Shown here: piece after piece, positions 42,842 through 50,368 of the stretch
Layout: each line of letters opens with the position of its first letter
Position numbering within the stretch: position 1 is the stretch's first letter
Assembly: GCA_902756345.1 (NCBI GenBank)
Contig: CACVQR010000003.1
Coordinates: 1 to 64,000 of the forward strand
Source of the DNA: Fibrobacter succinogenes
GTDB taxonomy: Bacteria; Fibrobacterota; Fibrobacteria; Fibrobacterales; Fibrobacteraceae
Length of the DNA stretch: 64,000 nt
Direction of reading: 5' to 3'
Made by a program: the position numbers and the translations under genes
Notes under the pieces: generated by a model
Database searches by the model: none
What the model was told of the DNA's origin: nothing
What the model saw: the letters and a program-made list of their open reading frames with translations, nothing else

Positions 42842-44154
42842 AATTCCTTGACGTCTTCCCAGCGGTAATACGGGGCGGCGGGGCAGTTCTTTACTGTTGC
42901 TGTATCGCATGTCACGGGCAGCTTCTGCTCGGTTTCGTTGAGCATCACCTTCACGAGGATGGGGGCGCCCTTCTTGCTGGACTTGTAGAACACTATCTGC
43001 ACGTTTGCTGCCATAGGGCTGATTTCGTAATCGCGCCAGGCCTTGTGCAGGTTTTCCATGTCGGCGGTCTCGATGCCGGTGTTCTGCGTGCCGTTCTCCA
43101 ATTGCAGCAGTACGGCGAACGGGAAGATGACGGTATCGTGCCCAAAGCGGAGCGTTGCGGTGGTCTTTTTCGCGTGCTTTGCAGCTGTCTTTGCGGTTGC
43201 TGAGCTTGTCGAAGCGTCTGCTTTGGCGGTGTCTGCGGCGATTACTTTGTCTGCTTCGTCAAGAACATTTTTTAAGAGCGGGCGAGCGTTGTCGAGCCCC
43301 TGCTTCTTGGCGAATGGATTGTTGCCGAGAACGCTGTACCACCAGGCGTTCTGTGCATGCCAGCGAGCGGCAAGGTCTTCTTCGGTCCACAGGTCGTCAA
43401 AGCTGAATTCGATTTCGGGGCTGCCTTGCAGGCTATTTCCGATTTCATAAATCTTGCTTAAAAGATCGCCTCCGTCTACATTTTTCTTGATGTAGTTGGA
43501 ATCGTTGAAAATGGCGCGCATCATGCGAGTCGGATTTACATGGCTGTACAGCTTTTCGTTTTCCTTTTGCCATGCGAGAGTGTTCGATTCGTTGATAATC
43601 TTGCCAAAATCAAGCGGGCTGATAAAACTCATCAAGTATTTGCCCGATTCTTGGTGAATCTCGACCTTGGGCTTTTGTGCATGCAGTTCTTCGAGGAATG
43701 CGGCCATGCTCACGACGCAGCGCACGCTGGTGCTGGCGTAGGCTTCTACGTAGGCGTCATTCTTGAACACTTCGGGAAAGTTCTTGACCATGCGTTTTGC
43801 AATTCCCTGGTGCTGGGCTACGCCGAGCTGGGTCAAGTCGCCTGCGCGCGGGGCGGCGTATTCGTCTAAGTACTTGGCGCGTTCAAGCAGGCTTTTGCCC
43901 AAATCGGTGAGCTTACCTAAAGAATCGGCCTTGGCAAGCGTGCTGTACAGAGCGTGGTAATGGTCGGCAGGCTGATGAAAACGGCTGCCGTGTCTGCCAT
44001 AATGACTCAGGTAGAATGGCTTGTAGCCTGCGGGAGCCTTGGTGTACTTGGCATTCGGGGTGGGGTAGGCGTAGTAGTTGCTACCCATCTGGTAACGGTC
44101 CTGGGCGATTCCTGAAATCGCCATTGTGAGCAACAGCGCGAGAATTTTTTTCAT
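42814..44154 (-). CDS. Secreted histidine acid phosphatase (phytase/MINPP-like)
   Basis: 446 aa. Signal peptide (about 1-17). The catalytic motif HYGRHGSRF is the RHGxR of branch-2 histidine phosphatases, and GHDTVIFPFA supplies the proton-donor HD near residue 330. The length and spacing fit bacterial multiple inositol-polyphosphate phosphatases, which release phosphate from phytate. Just before the HD motif is a Ala/Lys/Thr-rich insert (ADASTSSATAKTAAKHAKK) that overlaps a dispersed-repeat sequence. Start 44154; four codons upstream give a second Met. Confidence 0.87.
   Translation of the reverse strand: MKKILALLLTMAISGIAQDRYQMGSNYYAYPTPNAKYTKAPAGYKPFYLSHYGRHGSRFHQPADHYHALYSTLAKADSLGKLTDLGKSLLERAKYLDEYAAPRAGDLTQLGVAQHQGIAKRMVKNFPEVFKNDAYVEAYASTSVRCVVSMAAFLEELHAQKPKVEIHQESGKYLMSFISPLDFGKIINESNTLAWQKENEKLYSHVNPTRMMRAIFNDSNYIKKNVDGGDLLSKIYEIGNSLQGSPEIEFSFDDLWTEEDLAARWHAQNAWWYSVLGNNPFAKKQGLDNARPLLKNVLDEADKVIAADTAKADASTSSATAKTAAKHAKKTTATLRFGHDTVIFPFAVLLQLENGTQNTGIETADMENLHKAWRDYEISPMAANVQIVFYKSSKKGAPILVKVMLNETEQKLPVTCDTATVKNCPAAPYYRWEDVKEFYGKIATGK
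43199..43215. repeat. Widespread short repeat inside the phosphatase gene
   Basis: GCTGAGCTTGTCGAAGC matches a short motif (CTTCGACAAGCTCAG) that is common in dispersed repeats of many genomes. Here it encodes ASTSSA in the low-complexity insert just upstream of the HD motif. Confidence 0.45.
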
Positions 44155-44172
44155 ACTGCTAACCACCTGTTA

Positions 44173-44252
44173 TTGGTGTGGAATGTGAAGGTTCCCAACA
44201 CACATCGCACACTACACGTTACACATTGCGGCAAAGCCGCTTACATTTCACC
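44173..44252. repeat. Type A array with GCGGC hairpin
   Basis: GTGTGGAATGTGAAGG is followed by about six CACAC/TACAC units and by GCGGC-AAA-GCCGC. It fills the gap between hisI and the phosphatase gene. The same GCGGC...GCCGC hairpin ends the array at 59222. Confidence 0.7.
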
Positions 44253-44260
44253 TGATTGTC

Positions 44261-44611
44261 TTACTTTTCGCACGTCTTGAAGAAGCAGCTGCGGGCGCCC
44301 GTGTGGCAAGCGACTTGCGGGCCCTGCATGCGGACCTTGAAGAGTAATGCGTCCGAATCGCAGTCGGCGGCCCATTCCACCACCGTCATCACGTTTCCGC
44401 TGGTGTCGCCCTTGTGCCAGTATTCCTTGCGGCTGCGGCTCCAGAACACCATTTCGCCGCATTCGTGCGTGCGGTGGAGGGCTTCCTCGTTCATCCAGGC
44501 CATCATGAGTACGTCGCCCTTGTCGGCGTCCTGCACAATTGCCGGCGCAAGTGCAACACCGTCCACGACCACTTCAAACTTAATTTCTTTGATTAAATCT
44601 TCAAATTTCAT
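44261..44611 (-). CDS. hisI: Phosphoribosyl-AMP cyclohydrolase
   Basis: 116 aa. Single-domain enzyme that opens the purine ring of phosphoribosyl-AMP in histidine synthesis. Marks: [14 protein letters not shown], the metal-binding [14 protein letters not shown] and [10 protein letters not shown]. There is no fused HisE domain, so a separate hisE must exist elsewhere. No other his genes are adjacent. It probably follows proA on the same strand, with REP-like and type B repeats in the 97-nt gap. Confidence 0.95.
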   Translation of the reverse strand: MKFEDLIKEIKFEVVVDGVALAPAIVQDADKGDVLMMAWMNEEALHRTHECGEMVFWSRSRKEYWHKGDTSGNVMTVVEWAADCDSDALLFKVRMQGPQVACHTGARSCFFKTCEK

Positions 44612-44638
44612 AACTAGTTAGCAGTTCTTGTTTATTAA

Positions 44639-44667
44639 AGGAGATTCCCGCCTTCGCGGAAATGACA
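44639..44667. repeat. Short REP-like palindrome
   Basis: GGAGATTCCCGC-CTT-CGCGGAAATGACA is an imperfect palindrome with the GGAGAT...ATGACA ends of the family at 14402 and 61066. It lies between proA and hisI. Confidence 0.6.
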
Positions 44668-44676
44668 TTTTATTTC

Positions 44677-44714
44677 CAAAATCCGAACTCTGAAATCCGA
44701 ATTCCGAATTATCC
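44677..44714. repeat. Type B TCCGAATT repeat array
   Basis: AATCCGAACTCTGAAATCCG and AATTCCGAATT follow each other and end at the proA stop codon. Confidence 0.65.
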
Positions 44715-45989
44715 TCTCACCTGCCCATTCCCGCGCAAGACCCACTTGTAGGTGCAAAGGCTTTCCACGCCCATGGGGCCGCGGGCATGCAACTTGTCGG
44801 TAGAAATTCCCACTTCGGCACCGAGGCCGTATTCGCCACCGTCGGCGAAGCGGGTGCTCGCGTTCACCATCACGCTGCTGCTGTCCACGTTCGCAACAAA
44901 GTAGTCTTGAACAGAGGCGTCTTCGGCGACTACCGCTTCAGTGTGACGGCTGCTGTTCTTTTCGATGTGGTCGCAGGCTTCGGCCACGTTATCGACAAAT
45001 TTGACGCTTGCCTTGAGGGCCAAGTATTCGTGGTGGTAATTGCTGTCGTCGCCAATGTCCTTGATACGGCTGTCGTGGCTCTGGGCGTCCTTATTGCCGA
45101 AGAGTTCCACGCCGCGGTCAGCGAGGCAATCAATGAGTTTCTTGACGGTTGCCGCGTCAATGTGACGGTCGATAATCACGCATTCCATAGCGTTACACAC
45201 GCCGGTGCGCTGCGTCTTGGCGTTAATCAGAATGTTCACCGCCTTGTCCATATCGGCGGACTTGTCCACATACACGTGGCAAATGCCGTTGAAGTGCTTG
45301 ATTACGGGAATCTTGCTCTGTTCCACCACGGCGCGAATCAGGCGTTCGCCACCGCGGGGAATCACCAGATCGATACAGTCGTTACGCTGTAAAAGCATGC
45401 CCACCAAGTCGTGGCTCGTTTCGGTCACGAGCTGCACGGCGTCTTGGTCGATGCCTTCTTCGGCGAGCGCTTCGTGGAAAATGCCGGCGAGGCACTTGGC
45501 GGAATTCAGCGATTCCTTGCCGCCGCGCAAAATTACGGCGTTGCCCGCCTTAAAACAAAGGCATGCGCCGTCAATCGTCACATTCGGGCGGCTTTCGAAA
45601 ATGAAGAATACGGAACCGATAGGTACTGCCACACGGCTTATCTTGATGCCGTTCTTGAGTTCGCGACTTTCGAGCACGCGGTTCAGCGGGTCGGTAAAGG
45701 CGGCGATTTCTTCGGCGCCCTTGGCCATCGCTTCGATGCGGGCGTCGTTCAAAGTCAGACGGTCCATCTTGGCGTCGTCGAGCTTTCCGGCAGCGGCTTC
45801 GAGGTCTAGCTTGTTTGCAGCAAGGATTTCCGGCTTACGGTCGCGCAGAATCTGGGCGACGCGGTTCAGCACGGCGCTACGCTTTTCACCCGGCAGGGTA
45901 CGGAGCGTCTTGCTTGCCTTCTGGGCATTTTTGGCCAAAAGGTCGGAGTATTCTTCCAAGTTGGAATATTTCAAATTGGAGCAAGTCAT
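44709..45989 (-). CDS. proA: Gamma-glutamyl phosphate reductase
   Basis: 426 aa. Reduces gamma-glutamyl phosphate to the semialdehyde, the second step of proline synthesis from glutamate. Marks: SVFFIFESRPNVTIDGACLC, the catalytic Cys in KTQRTGVCNAME, and the C-terminal STRFADGGEYGLGAEVGIST. The usual partner proB is not adjacent. AAGGA lies about 12 nt before the ATG, and the palindrome TTTTACATTGTAAAA lies about 55 nt upstream. Confidence 0.96.
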   Translation of the reverse strand: MTCSNLKYSNLEEYSDLLAKNAQKASKTLRTLPGEKRSAVLNRVAQILRDRKPEILAANKLDLEAAAGKLDDAKMDRLTLNDARIEAMAKGAEEIAAFTDPLNRVLESRELKNGIKISRVAVPIGSVFFIFESRPNVTIDGACLCFKAGNAVILRGGKESLNSAKCLAGIFHEALAEEGIDQDAVQLVTETSHDLVGMLLQRNDCIDLVIPRGGERLIRAVVEQSKIPVIKHFNGICHVYVDKSADMDKAVNILINAKTQRTGVCNAMECVIIDRHIDAATVKKLIDCLADRGVELFGNKDAQSHDSRIKDIGDDSNYHHEYLALKASVKFVDNVAEACDHIEKNSSRHTEAVVAEDASVQDYFVANVDSSSVMVNASTRFADGGEYGLGAEVGISTDKLHARGPMGVESLCTYKWVLRGNGQVRG

Positions 45990-46088
45990 AAGCCGTTTTT
46001 ATCCTTTTTTGTGCAATCCATGTGGATGTATAAATTGTTTTACATTGTAAAACTTGATTTTCATCACATTGGAGTATAAGTTAGTATC

Positions 46089-46200
46089 GTACAGGTTTGT
46101 TTTTACCCGCGACGAGGGTTTATAGTCGCAAGGTATCGGACTTGGGTGTTTAGACTCGGTGCAATCCTTCTCTCTCGGGGAGCACCGAGTCCTTTTTTTT
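46089..46200 (+). ncRNA. Candidate small RNA between proA and the GH2 gene
   Basis: A promoter-like pair (CTTG, 20 nt, TAAGTTAG at 46077-46084) precedes about 110 nt that end in a strong terminator: GACTCGGTGC...GCACCGAGTC plus T8 (46153-46200). Inside is a GCGAC...GTCGC hairpin near 46108-46130. No reading frame with a ribosome site is present, and both neighbours lie on the other strand. I could not match it to 6S, SRP or other known RNAs. Confidence 0.5.
46153..46200 (+). terminator. Terminator of the candidate small RNA
   Basis: A 10-bp GC-rich stem (GACTCGGTGC/GCACCGAGTC) with a 19-nt loop is followed by CC and eight T residues on the plus strand. The minus strand has no T tract, so it does not serve the GH2 or proA genes well. 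Confidence 0.85.
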
Positions 46201-46211
46201 GTTCGAATCTT

Positions 46212-49061
46212 TTACAGCAAATTCACGATAGTCGCGAACAGCTTGTCGGCGAGCACGTTCGTTTCCAGGCCTTCGAATACGTTGAACTGGTTGAACATGA
46301 TCTTGCCGTTACCGAACGGGTAGAGCTGCAGGTCCGAACCGGTCTTCACTTCGCCATCCTTTAGCGTGACAGAACGTGCGAACACCTTGGCGCCCGGCAG
46401 TTCGTTCAGCGAAATGCTCGGCATCACGGCGGCTGCATTGCTGTCGAGAACAGATGCTTCACCGAATACCGGTGCAAGTTCAGAACCCTTGGGCAAGTAG
46501 TGCAGGCTGAGTTCGTTTGCGCCCGTGCTCCAGTGAGATTCGATGTTGCAGTCGAACTGGTGGCTCTGGTTCATGTAGTCGATATCTTCTTGCGTGAGGT
46601 CAGACAGCAAGAGCGTCTTGCCGCCGTTCTTCACCACGTCTACAATCTTGTCCAGAATTTCATCGGGCCAGGAGCTCAGGTTTGCAGTAAAGATGACCTG
46701 TTCCGGACCCGTGAGGGCAGCGAGGGCGTCGCTCGATTCTTCGCTGTTGTCCAAGAAGCAAACCTTCCTCATGGCGCCCTTCACGTCGGCTTCGGCGATC
46801 ACGATCAAGTCTTCTTCGGTCGTGTGAATCTTGTTGCCGTCGTTGATGAGGGTGACCTGCAGCTTGTACTTGCCTTCGGCGCGCGGAGCCATCATGGTGC
46901 AAATGCCCATCTGCGTAAGGCTTGTCTTGCCGGCAGGTTCTTCAGGGGAAATCTTGTCGGTGGCGAGTTCCTTGCCGTTGTCGTCAACGAGCTTGACTTC
47001 GACAGAAACGTCTTCGTAACGGCTGTTGTTCAATAGCGTCACCTGGAAACTGATTTCGCTCTGCGGGGCGACCACGTGTTCCAGTTCGCTCACGAGGGCG
47101 CGGCTCGGAGTCGTGATTTCCTTCGAGAAATCTTCGAAACCCTTGCTTACGCGGTTTTCGTCACACAGGCCGTCAAATTCGGTACCGCAGTCTGCCCACT
47201 GGTCCAAGAAGAAACCTGCAATCTGCGGGTTGCTCTGGAGGGCGGTAATCTGGTCGAGCTTACTCTTGATGGCGATGCGGTTTGCATCGGCCACAAAGCT
47301 CTTGTAGTCCTTCCAAATGGACATGTCGCTTTCCACGAAGGTTTCTACGGCCTTGATGGCGTTTTTGATGGCCTTCTGGTTCTTGGCGCTACGCGGTCCC
47401 TTGATGTTGGTGGCCGTTTCCGGGAGGAGAGTGTGGTTCTTGAGCGTCACCAGCATCTTGTTGTTGATGTCGCTCACTACATTTTCTTCTTCGTCCTGGA
47501 AGTGGCTGTCGCCAAGGCCAGTGTCGGGCACGGAAATTTCTTCGGCGTCGCGGTCAAAGCTGTGTGCCAAGAAGTGCGTGTAAGCGGCGTTCGGCGTCAT
47601 GCGCGGGTTCATGCGCAGAGTGGCGTAAGTCGAAATCTTGTCGACCGTAACCGGCAAGAGTTTGCCAGTATCCTTGCGGAAGTTTCCTTCGTTGTCGATA
47701 TAGATACTGTTCAGGTTGCTGATTACCGGGCGAGTCATGTCGACCGGGCTAATGGCGTTCAAAAGCTTGTTGCCGTTCTGTAGCAGCAGAGTTCCGTTTT
47801 CGGCACCCATGACCCATGCGCCAATGCAGGGGTGGTGGTGCTGTTCAGCCACGATGTCGTTGATCAGTTTCTTGACGATTTCAAGACCCTGGGCGGTAGA
47901 CCTCATGGTGTGGATCGGGAATTCCTGGAACACGATAAGACCGAGCTTGTCGCAAATGTCGAGTGCCTGGGTAGAAAGCGGAGCGCCGCAGCTACGAATG
48001 GCGTTATAACCGGCAGCCTTCACGGCCTGCAGGTCTTTTTCGAGCTTCGGGTTGTCGAACGTCCAGAGGCCGCCTTCGCTCCACTGCTGGTTGTAGGTGA
48101 TGCCCTGGATCTTCAAAATCTGGTCGTTCAGGTAGTAGTCGCCCTTGAGGCAGTCGAACTTGCGGAAACCGAAGGTACGCACCACGGGGAACGCGTATTC
48201 GGCGCGCTTGATTTCCTTGCCGTCCTTTTCCTTGCCGGCCTTGATTTCCATCTGGAATTCAATGGCGTAAACGTTCGGGTGTTCGGGGCTCCACTGGAAC
48301 TTGTGGCGCTGCTGTTCCTTGACTTCGAAAACAAAACGCTGGGTCATGTTTTCCTTGTCGAGCTTCAGGTTGTTCACGAACTGCTCGTAAACGTCGCCAT
48401 CGGGGTTACGCATGAGCACGCGGAGCCTGGTCTGGAAACCGCGGGGGTTGTTGAAGCTGATTTCGCAGGCGATACGCTGGGTGTCGGCATCGGGTTCGAG
48501 CTTCACGTCAGAAATGAAGGCTGCGGTACCCAAAATCAGGTCCACGTGGCCAAAAATACCGCCAAACGGGTACTGGGTCCAGGGGAGGCCGACAGGCAGT
48601 TCGCCCGGGTGAACAAAGCGGTCATCGGCGCCGTCGGCGCTTTCGCGGCCAAAGTCGATACGGCTGTTCAGGGCACCCATGTTGGCGACACGCACGCAAA
48701 GCACGTTTTCTTCGCCGAGCTTCAAGGCCTTCTGCAGTTCAATAATAAAAGGGGTGTAGGCACCGAAGTGCGTGCCCAAAAGTTTGCCGTTCAGCCAAAC
48801 GGTGGCGTGGCTTGCAATGCGTTCAAAACGCAAGAAAATGCGCTTGGCAACCTGTTTTTCGTCGTCGATGGTGAAACGCTTGAAGTAGAAGGCGCAGTCG
48901 TGCGACATCAAAAGCTTGTCAAATGCCCTTTCCCAGATGTGGGGAACTTGCACTGTCTGCGTGTCTTTGGGGTAAGTAGCGTACCAACGATTAGAAATAC
49001 CGGCATCTTCGGTGTCCCAAATCATCTGCCAGTCGCCATCAAGGCTCAAAATCTTGCTCAT
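46212..49061 (-). CDS. Glycoside hydrolase family 2-type protein
   Basis: 949 aa, no signal peptide, so probably cytoplasmic. Order: sugar-binding jelly roll (about 1-165; VQVPHIWERAF, FERIASHATVWLNG), Ig-like domain (about 170-300), TIM barrel (about 310-560; GITYNQQWSEGG, GYNAIRSCGAP), and a long C-terminal region (about 600-949) with further beta domains. The acid/base segment reads WVMGAENG where GH2 enzymes usually have GNE, and I cannot find the standard nucleophile motif. It may act on a plant oligosaccharide or be a diverged, non-standard member. Confidence 0.78.
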   Translation of the reverse strand: MSKILSLDGDWQMIWDTEDAGISNRWYATYPKDTQTVQVPHIWERAFDKLLMSHDCAFYFKRFTIDDEKQVAKRIFLRFERIASHATVWLNGKLLGTHFGAYTPFIIELQKALKLGEENVLCVRVANMGALNSRIDFGRESADGADDRFVHPGELPVGLPWTQYPFGGIFGHVDLILGTAAFISDVKLEPDADTQRIACEISFNNPRGFQTRLRVLMRNPDGDVYEQFVNNLKLDKENMTQRFVFEVKEQQRHKFQWSPEHPNVYAIEFQMEIKAGKEKDGKEIKRAEYAFPVVRTFGFRKFDCLKGDYYLNDQILKIQGITYNQQWSEGGLWTFDNPKLEKDLQAVKAAGYNAIRSCGAPLSTQALDICDKLGLIVFQEFPIHTMRSTAQGLEIVKKLINDIVAEQHHHPCIGAWVMGAENGTLLLQNGNKLLNAISPVDMTRPVISNLNSIYIDNEGNFRKDTGKLLPVTVDKISTYATLRMNPRMTPNAAYTHFLAHSFDRDAEEISVPDTGLGDSHFQDEEENVVSDINNKMLVTLKNHTLLPETATNIKGPRSAKNQKAIKNAIKAVETFVESDMSIWKDYKSFVADANRIAIKSKLDQITALQSNPQIAGFFLDQWADCGTEFDGLCDENRVSKGFEDFSKEITTPSRALVSELEHVVAPQSEISFQVTLLNNSRYEDVSVEVKLVDDNGKELATDKISPEEPAGKTSLTQMGICTMMAPRAEGKYKLQVTLINDGNKIHTTEEDLIVIAEADVKGAMRKVCFLDNSEESSDALAALTGPEQVIFTANLSSWPDEILDKIVDVVKNGGKTLLLSDLTQEDIDYMNQSHQFDCNIESHWSTGANELSLHYLPKGSELAPVFGEASVLDSNAAAVMPSISLNELPGAKVFARSVTLKDGEVKTGSDLQLYPFGNGKIMFNQFNVFEGLETNVLADKLFATIVNLL

Positions 49062-49214
49062 TCGAGTTTCCTTTATGAAATTTTGGGTGAAAAGATAGAA
49101 AATTAGAGCTTAGAACTTAGAGTTTAGAACTTAGAAAAGCTTGTTTTTGGTGCTTGCCAAAGGGCCAACAAAGTTCTATCAACTAAGTTCTACCAACTAT
49201 TTTTCCACAATCCC
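49062..49214. repeat. Type D inverted repeat array
   Basis: The left arm has GAGCTTAGAACTTAGAGTTT and AGAACTTAG units (49105-49135); the right arm has AAGTTCTATCAACTAAGTTC and TACCAACT units (49170-49198), the reverse sense. It fills the divergent gap between the GH2 gene and rplU. Confidence 0.7.
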
Positions 49215-49244
49215 TTTACACCGAGTGGATTTTTTCTATATTTG
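49215..49244 (+). promoter_or_regulatory. Promoter of rplU-rpmA
   Basis: TTTACA, 16 nt, TATATT (or TATATTTG at 49237-49244 in the FCB pattern) lies 35 nt before the rplU start. A leader of about 27 nt includes AAAAGGA. Confidence 0.7.
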
Positions 49245-49278
49245 GGGTCCCAATAGCAACCAAAAAAGGATTACAAAA

Positions 49279-49764
49279 ATGTATTCTATTGTTGAAACAG
49301 GTGGTTTCCAGTATAAAGTTGAGCTGGGCAAGGCTTACAAGGTCCCCACGCTCGATGCCGCTGTTGGTTCCGAACTGGAGCTCAAGTCCGTTCTTCTTTT
49401 CGCAGGAAAAGAAGTGCAAATCGGCACCCCTGTCCTGAATGACGCCTCCGTGAAGGTCGAAATTCTTGCCCACGGCAAGTATGACACCGTCATCGTTTAC
49501 AAGAAGAAGCGTCGTACTCGTTACGAACGTCGTAACGGTCATCGTCAGGGCTATACCGAGGTGCTGGTTACGGAACTTCGCTCCGGCGCAGAATCCGCAA
49601 AGGTCGACTCCAAGGTTATCGATCGCAACCGCGCTCGCGTGGCTGCCCTCGCCAAGCAGAAGGTGCAGAATGTGCCTCTGACTCGCAAGGAAAAGATTGC
49701 CCAGGGTCTCCCGAAGCCCGCCAAGGTTAAGAAGAACTCTCTGCGTAAGGCTAAGGAGGTATAA
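49279..49764 (+). CDS. rplU: 50S ribosomal protein L21 with long C-terminal extension
   Basis: 161 aa, against about 103 in most bacteria. Residues 1-100 are the usual L21 (YSIVETGGFQYKVELG, the RRTRYERRNGHRQGYTEV tail). The extra 58 residues are Lys/Arg/Ala-rich (RNRARVAALAKQKVQNV, PKPAKVKKNSLRKAKE) and probably reach further into rRNA. The start at 49279 is set by the family N-terminus and AAAAGGA upstream. The next gene starts 3 nt after the stop codon. Confidence 0.95.
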   Translation: MYSIVETGGFQYKVELGKAYKVPTLDAAVGSELELKSVLLFAGKEVQIGTPVLNDASVKVEILAHGKYDTVIVYKKKRRTRYERRNGHRQGYTEVLVTELRSGAESAKVDSKVIDRNRARVAALAKQKVQNVPLTRKEKIAQGLPKPAKVKKNSLRKAKEV

Positions 49765-49767
49765 TCC

Positions 49768-50028
49768 ATGGCTCATAAGAAAGGTCAAGGTTCAGTACGT
49801 AACGGCCGCGACAGTAACGCCAAATATCTTGGTGTGAAGAAGTATGCGGGCGAAGTCGTCAAGGCTGGCAACATCATCGTTCGTCAGCGCGGTTCTCACT
49901 TCCACAAGGGCACCAACGTTGGTATGGGCAGAGACTTTACTCTGTTCTCTCTCGTTGATGGCAAGGTGAAGTTCGAACGCCTCGATGCAAAGCGTCAGAA
50001 AGTTTCTGTCTACCCGGAAGAAAACTAA
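49768..50028 (+). CDS. rpmA: 50S ribosomal protein L27
   Basis: 86 aa, normal length. Starts [19 protein letters not shown] with no cleavable extension of the Firmicutes type, and has the [20 protein letters not shown] segment near the peptidyl-transferase end. AAGGAGG for this gene lies inside the last codons of rplU. Confidence 0.98.
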   Translation: MAHKKGQGSVRNGRDSNAKYLGVKKYAGEVVKAGNIIVRQRGSHFHKGTNVGMGRDFTLFSLVDGKVKFERLDAKRQKVSVYPEEN

Positions 50029-50048
50029 TCGGTTTTGAATCGTTTAGA

Positions 50049-50085
50049 GCCGACGGTACCACAAGTACCGCCGGTTTTTTGTTTT
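50049..50085 (+). terminator. Terminator of rplU-rpmA
   Basis: CCGACGGTAC-CACA-AGTACCGCCGG is followed by six T residues, 20 nt past the rpmA stop codon. Confidence 0.92.
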
Positions 50086-50096
50086 ATCGCGCCGAT

Positions 50097-50345
50097 TCTA
50101 CAGTTCGCCGTCTACAGTCTACTTGTACTTTCGCTTTGCTCAAGTACCAAAAGTGTGCAAGGTTATGACGCAGCTGAATACTTGTATTCAGATATGGCAT
50201 AACCGCAGCCACGAACGCCAATGGCGTTAAATGCTCGGCTCAGCCATGTTCAAGTAAACTTGACCGCGGCTCTCGCCTTACGCATTTGTCCTACTTCCTA
50301 CTGTCTACTGCCTACTTCCTACTGTCTACTGCCTACTTCCTACTA
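50097..50345. repeat. Type C arrays flanking a multi-hairpin repeat module
   Basis: CTACAGT/CTACTTG units (50097-50125) and CCTACTTCCTACTGTCTACT units (50290-50345) bracket a chain of hairpins: GTACTT...AAGTAC, GGTTATG...CATAACC enclosing CTGAATAC-TT-GTATTCAG, GAACGCC-AAT-GGCGTT and TCAAG-TAAA-CTTGA. The trailing CCGCGGCTCTCGCCTTACG and the CTCGGCTCAGCCATG linker match the module after aspS (3821-3896). No gene is visible. Confidence 0.7.
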
Positions 50346-50368
50346 TGTTTTTTGCTATTTTATGAATA

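Noticed and set aside
45990-46060. proA and gdhA sharing one operator
   Set aside because: The proA palindrome (TTTTACATTGTAAAA) has a 1-nt centre, against 4 nt at gdhA, so a single dimeric regulator is doubtful.
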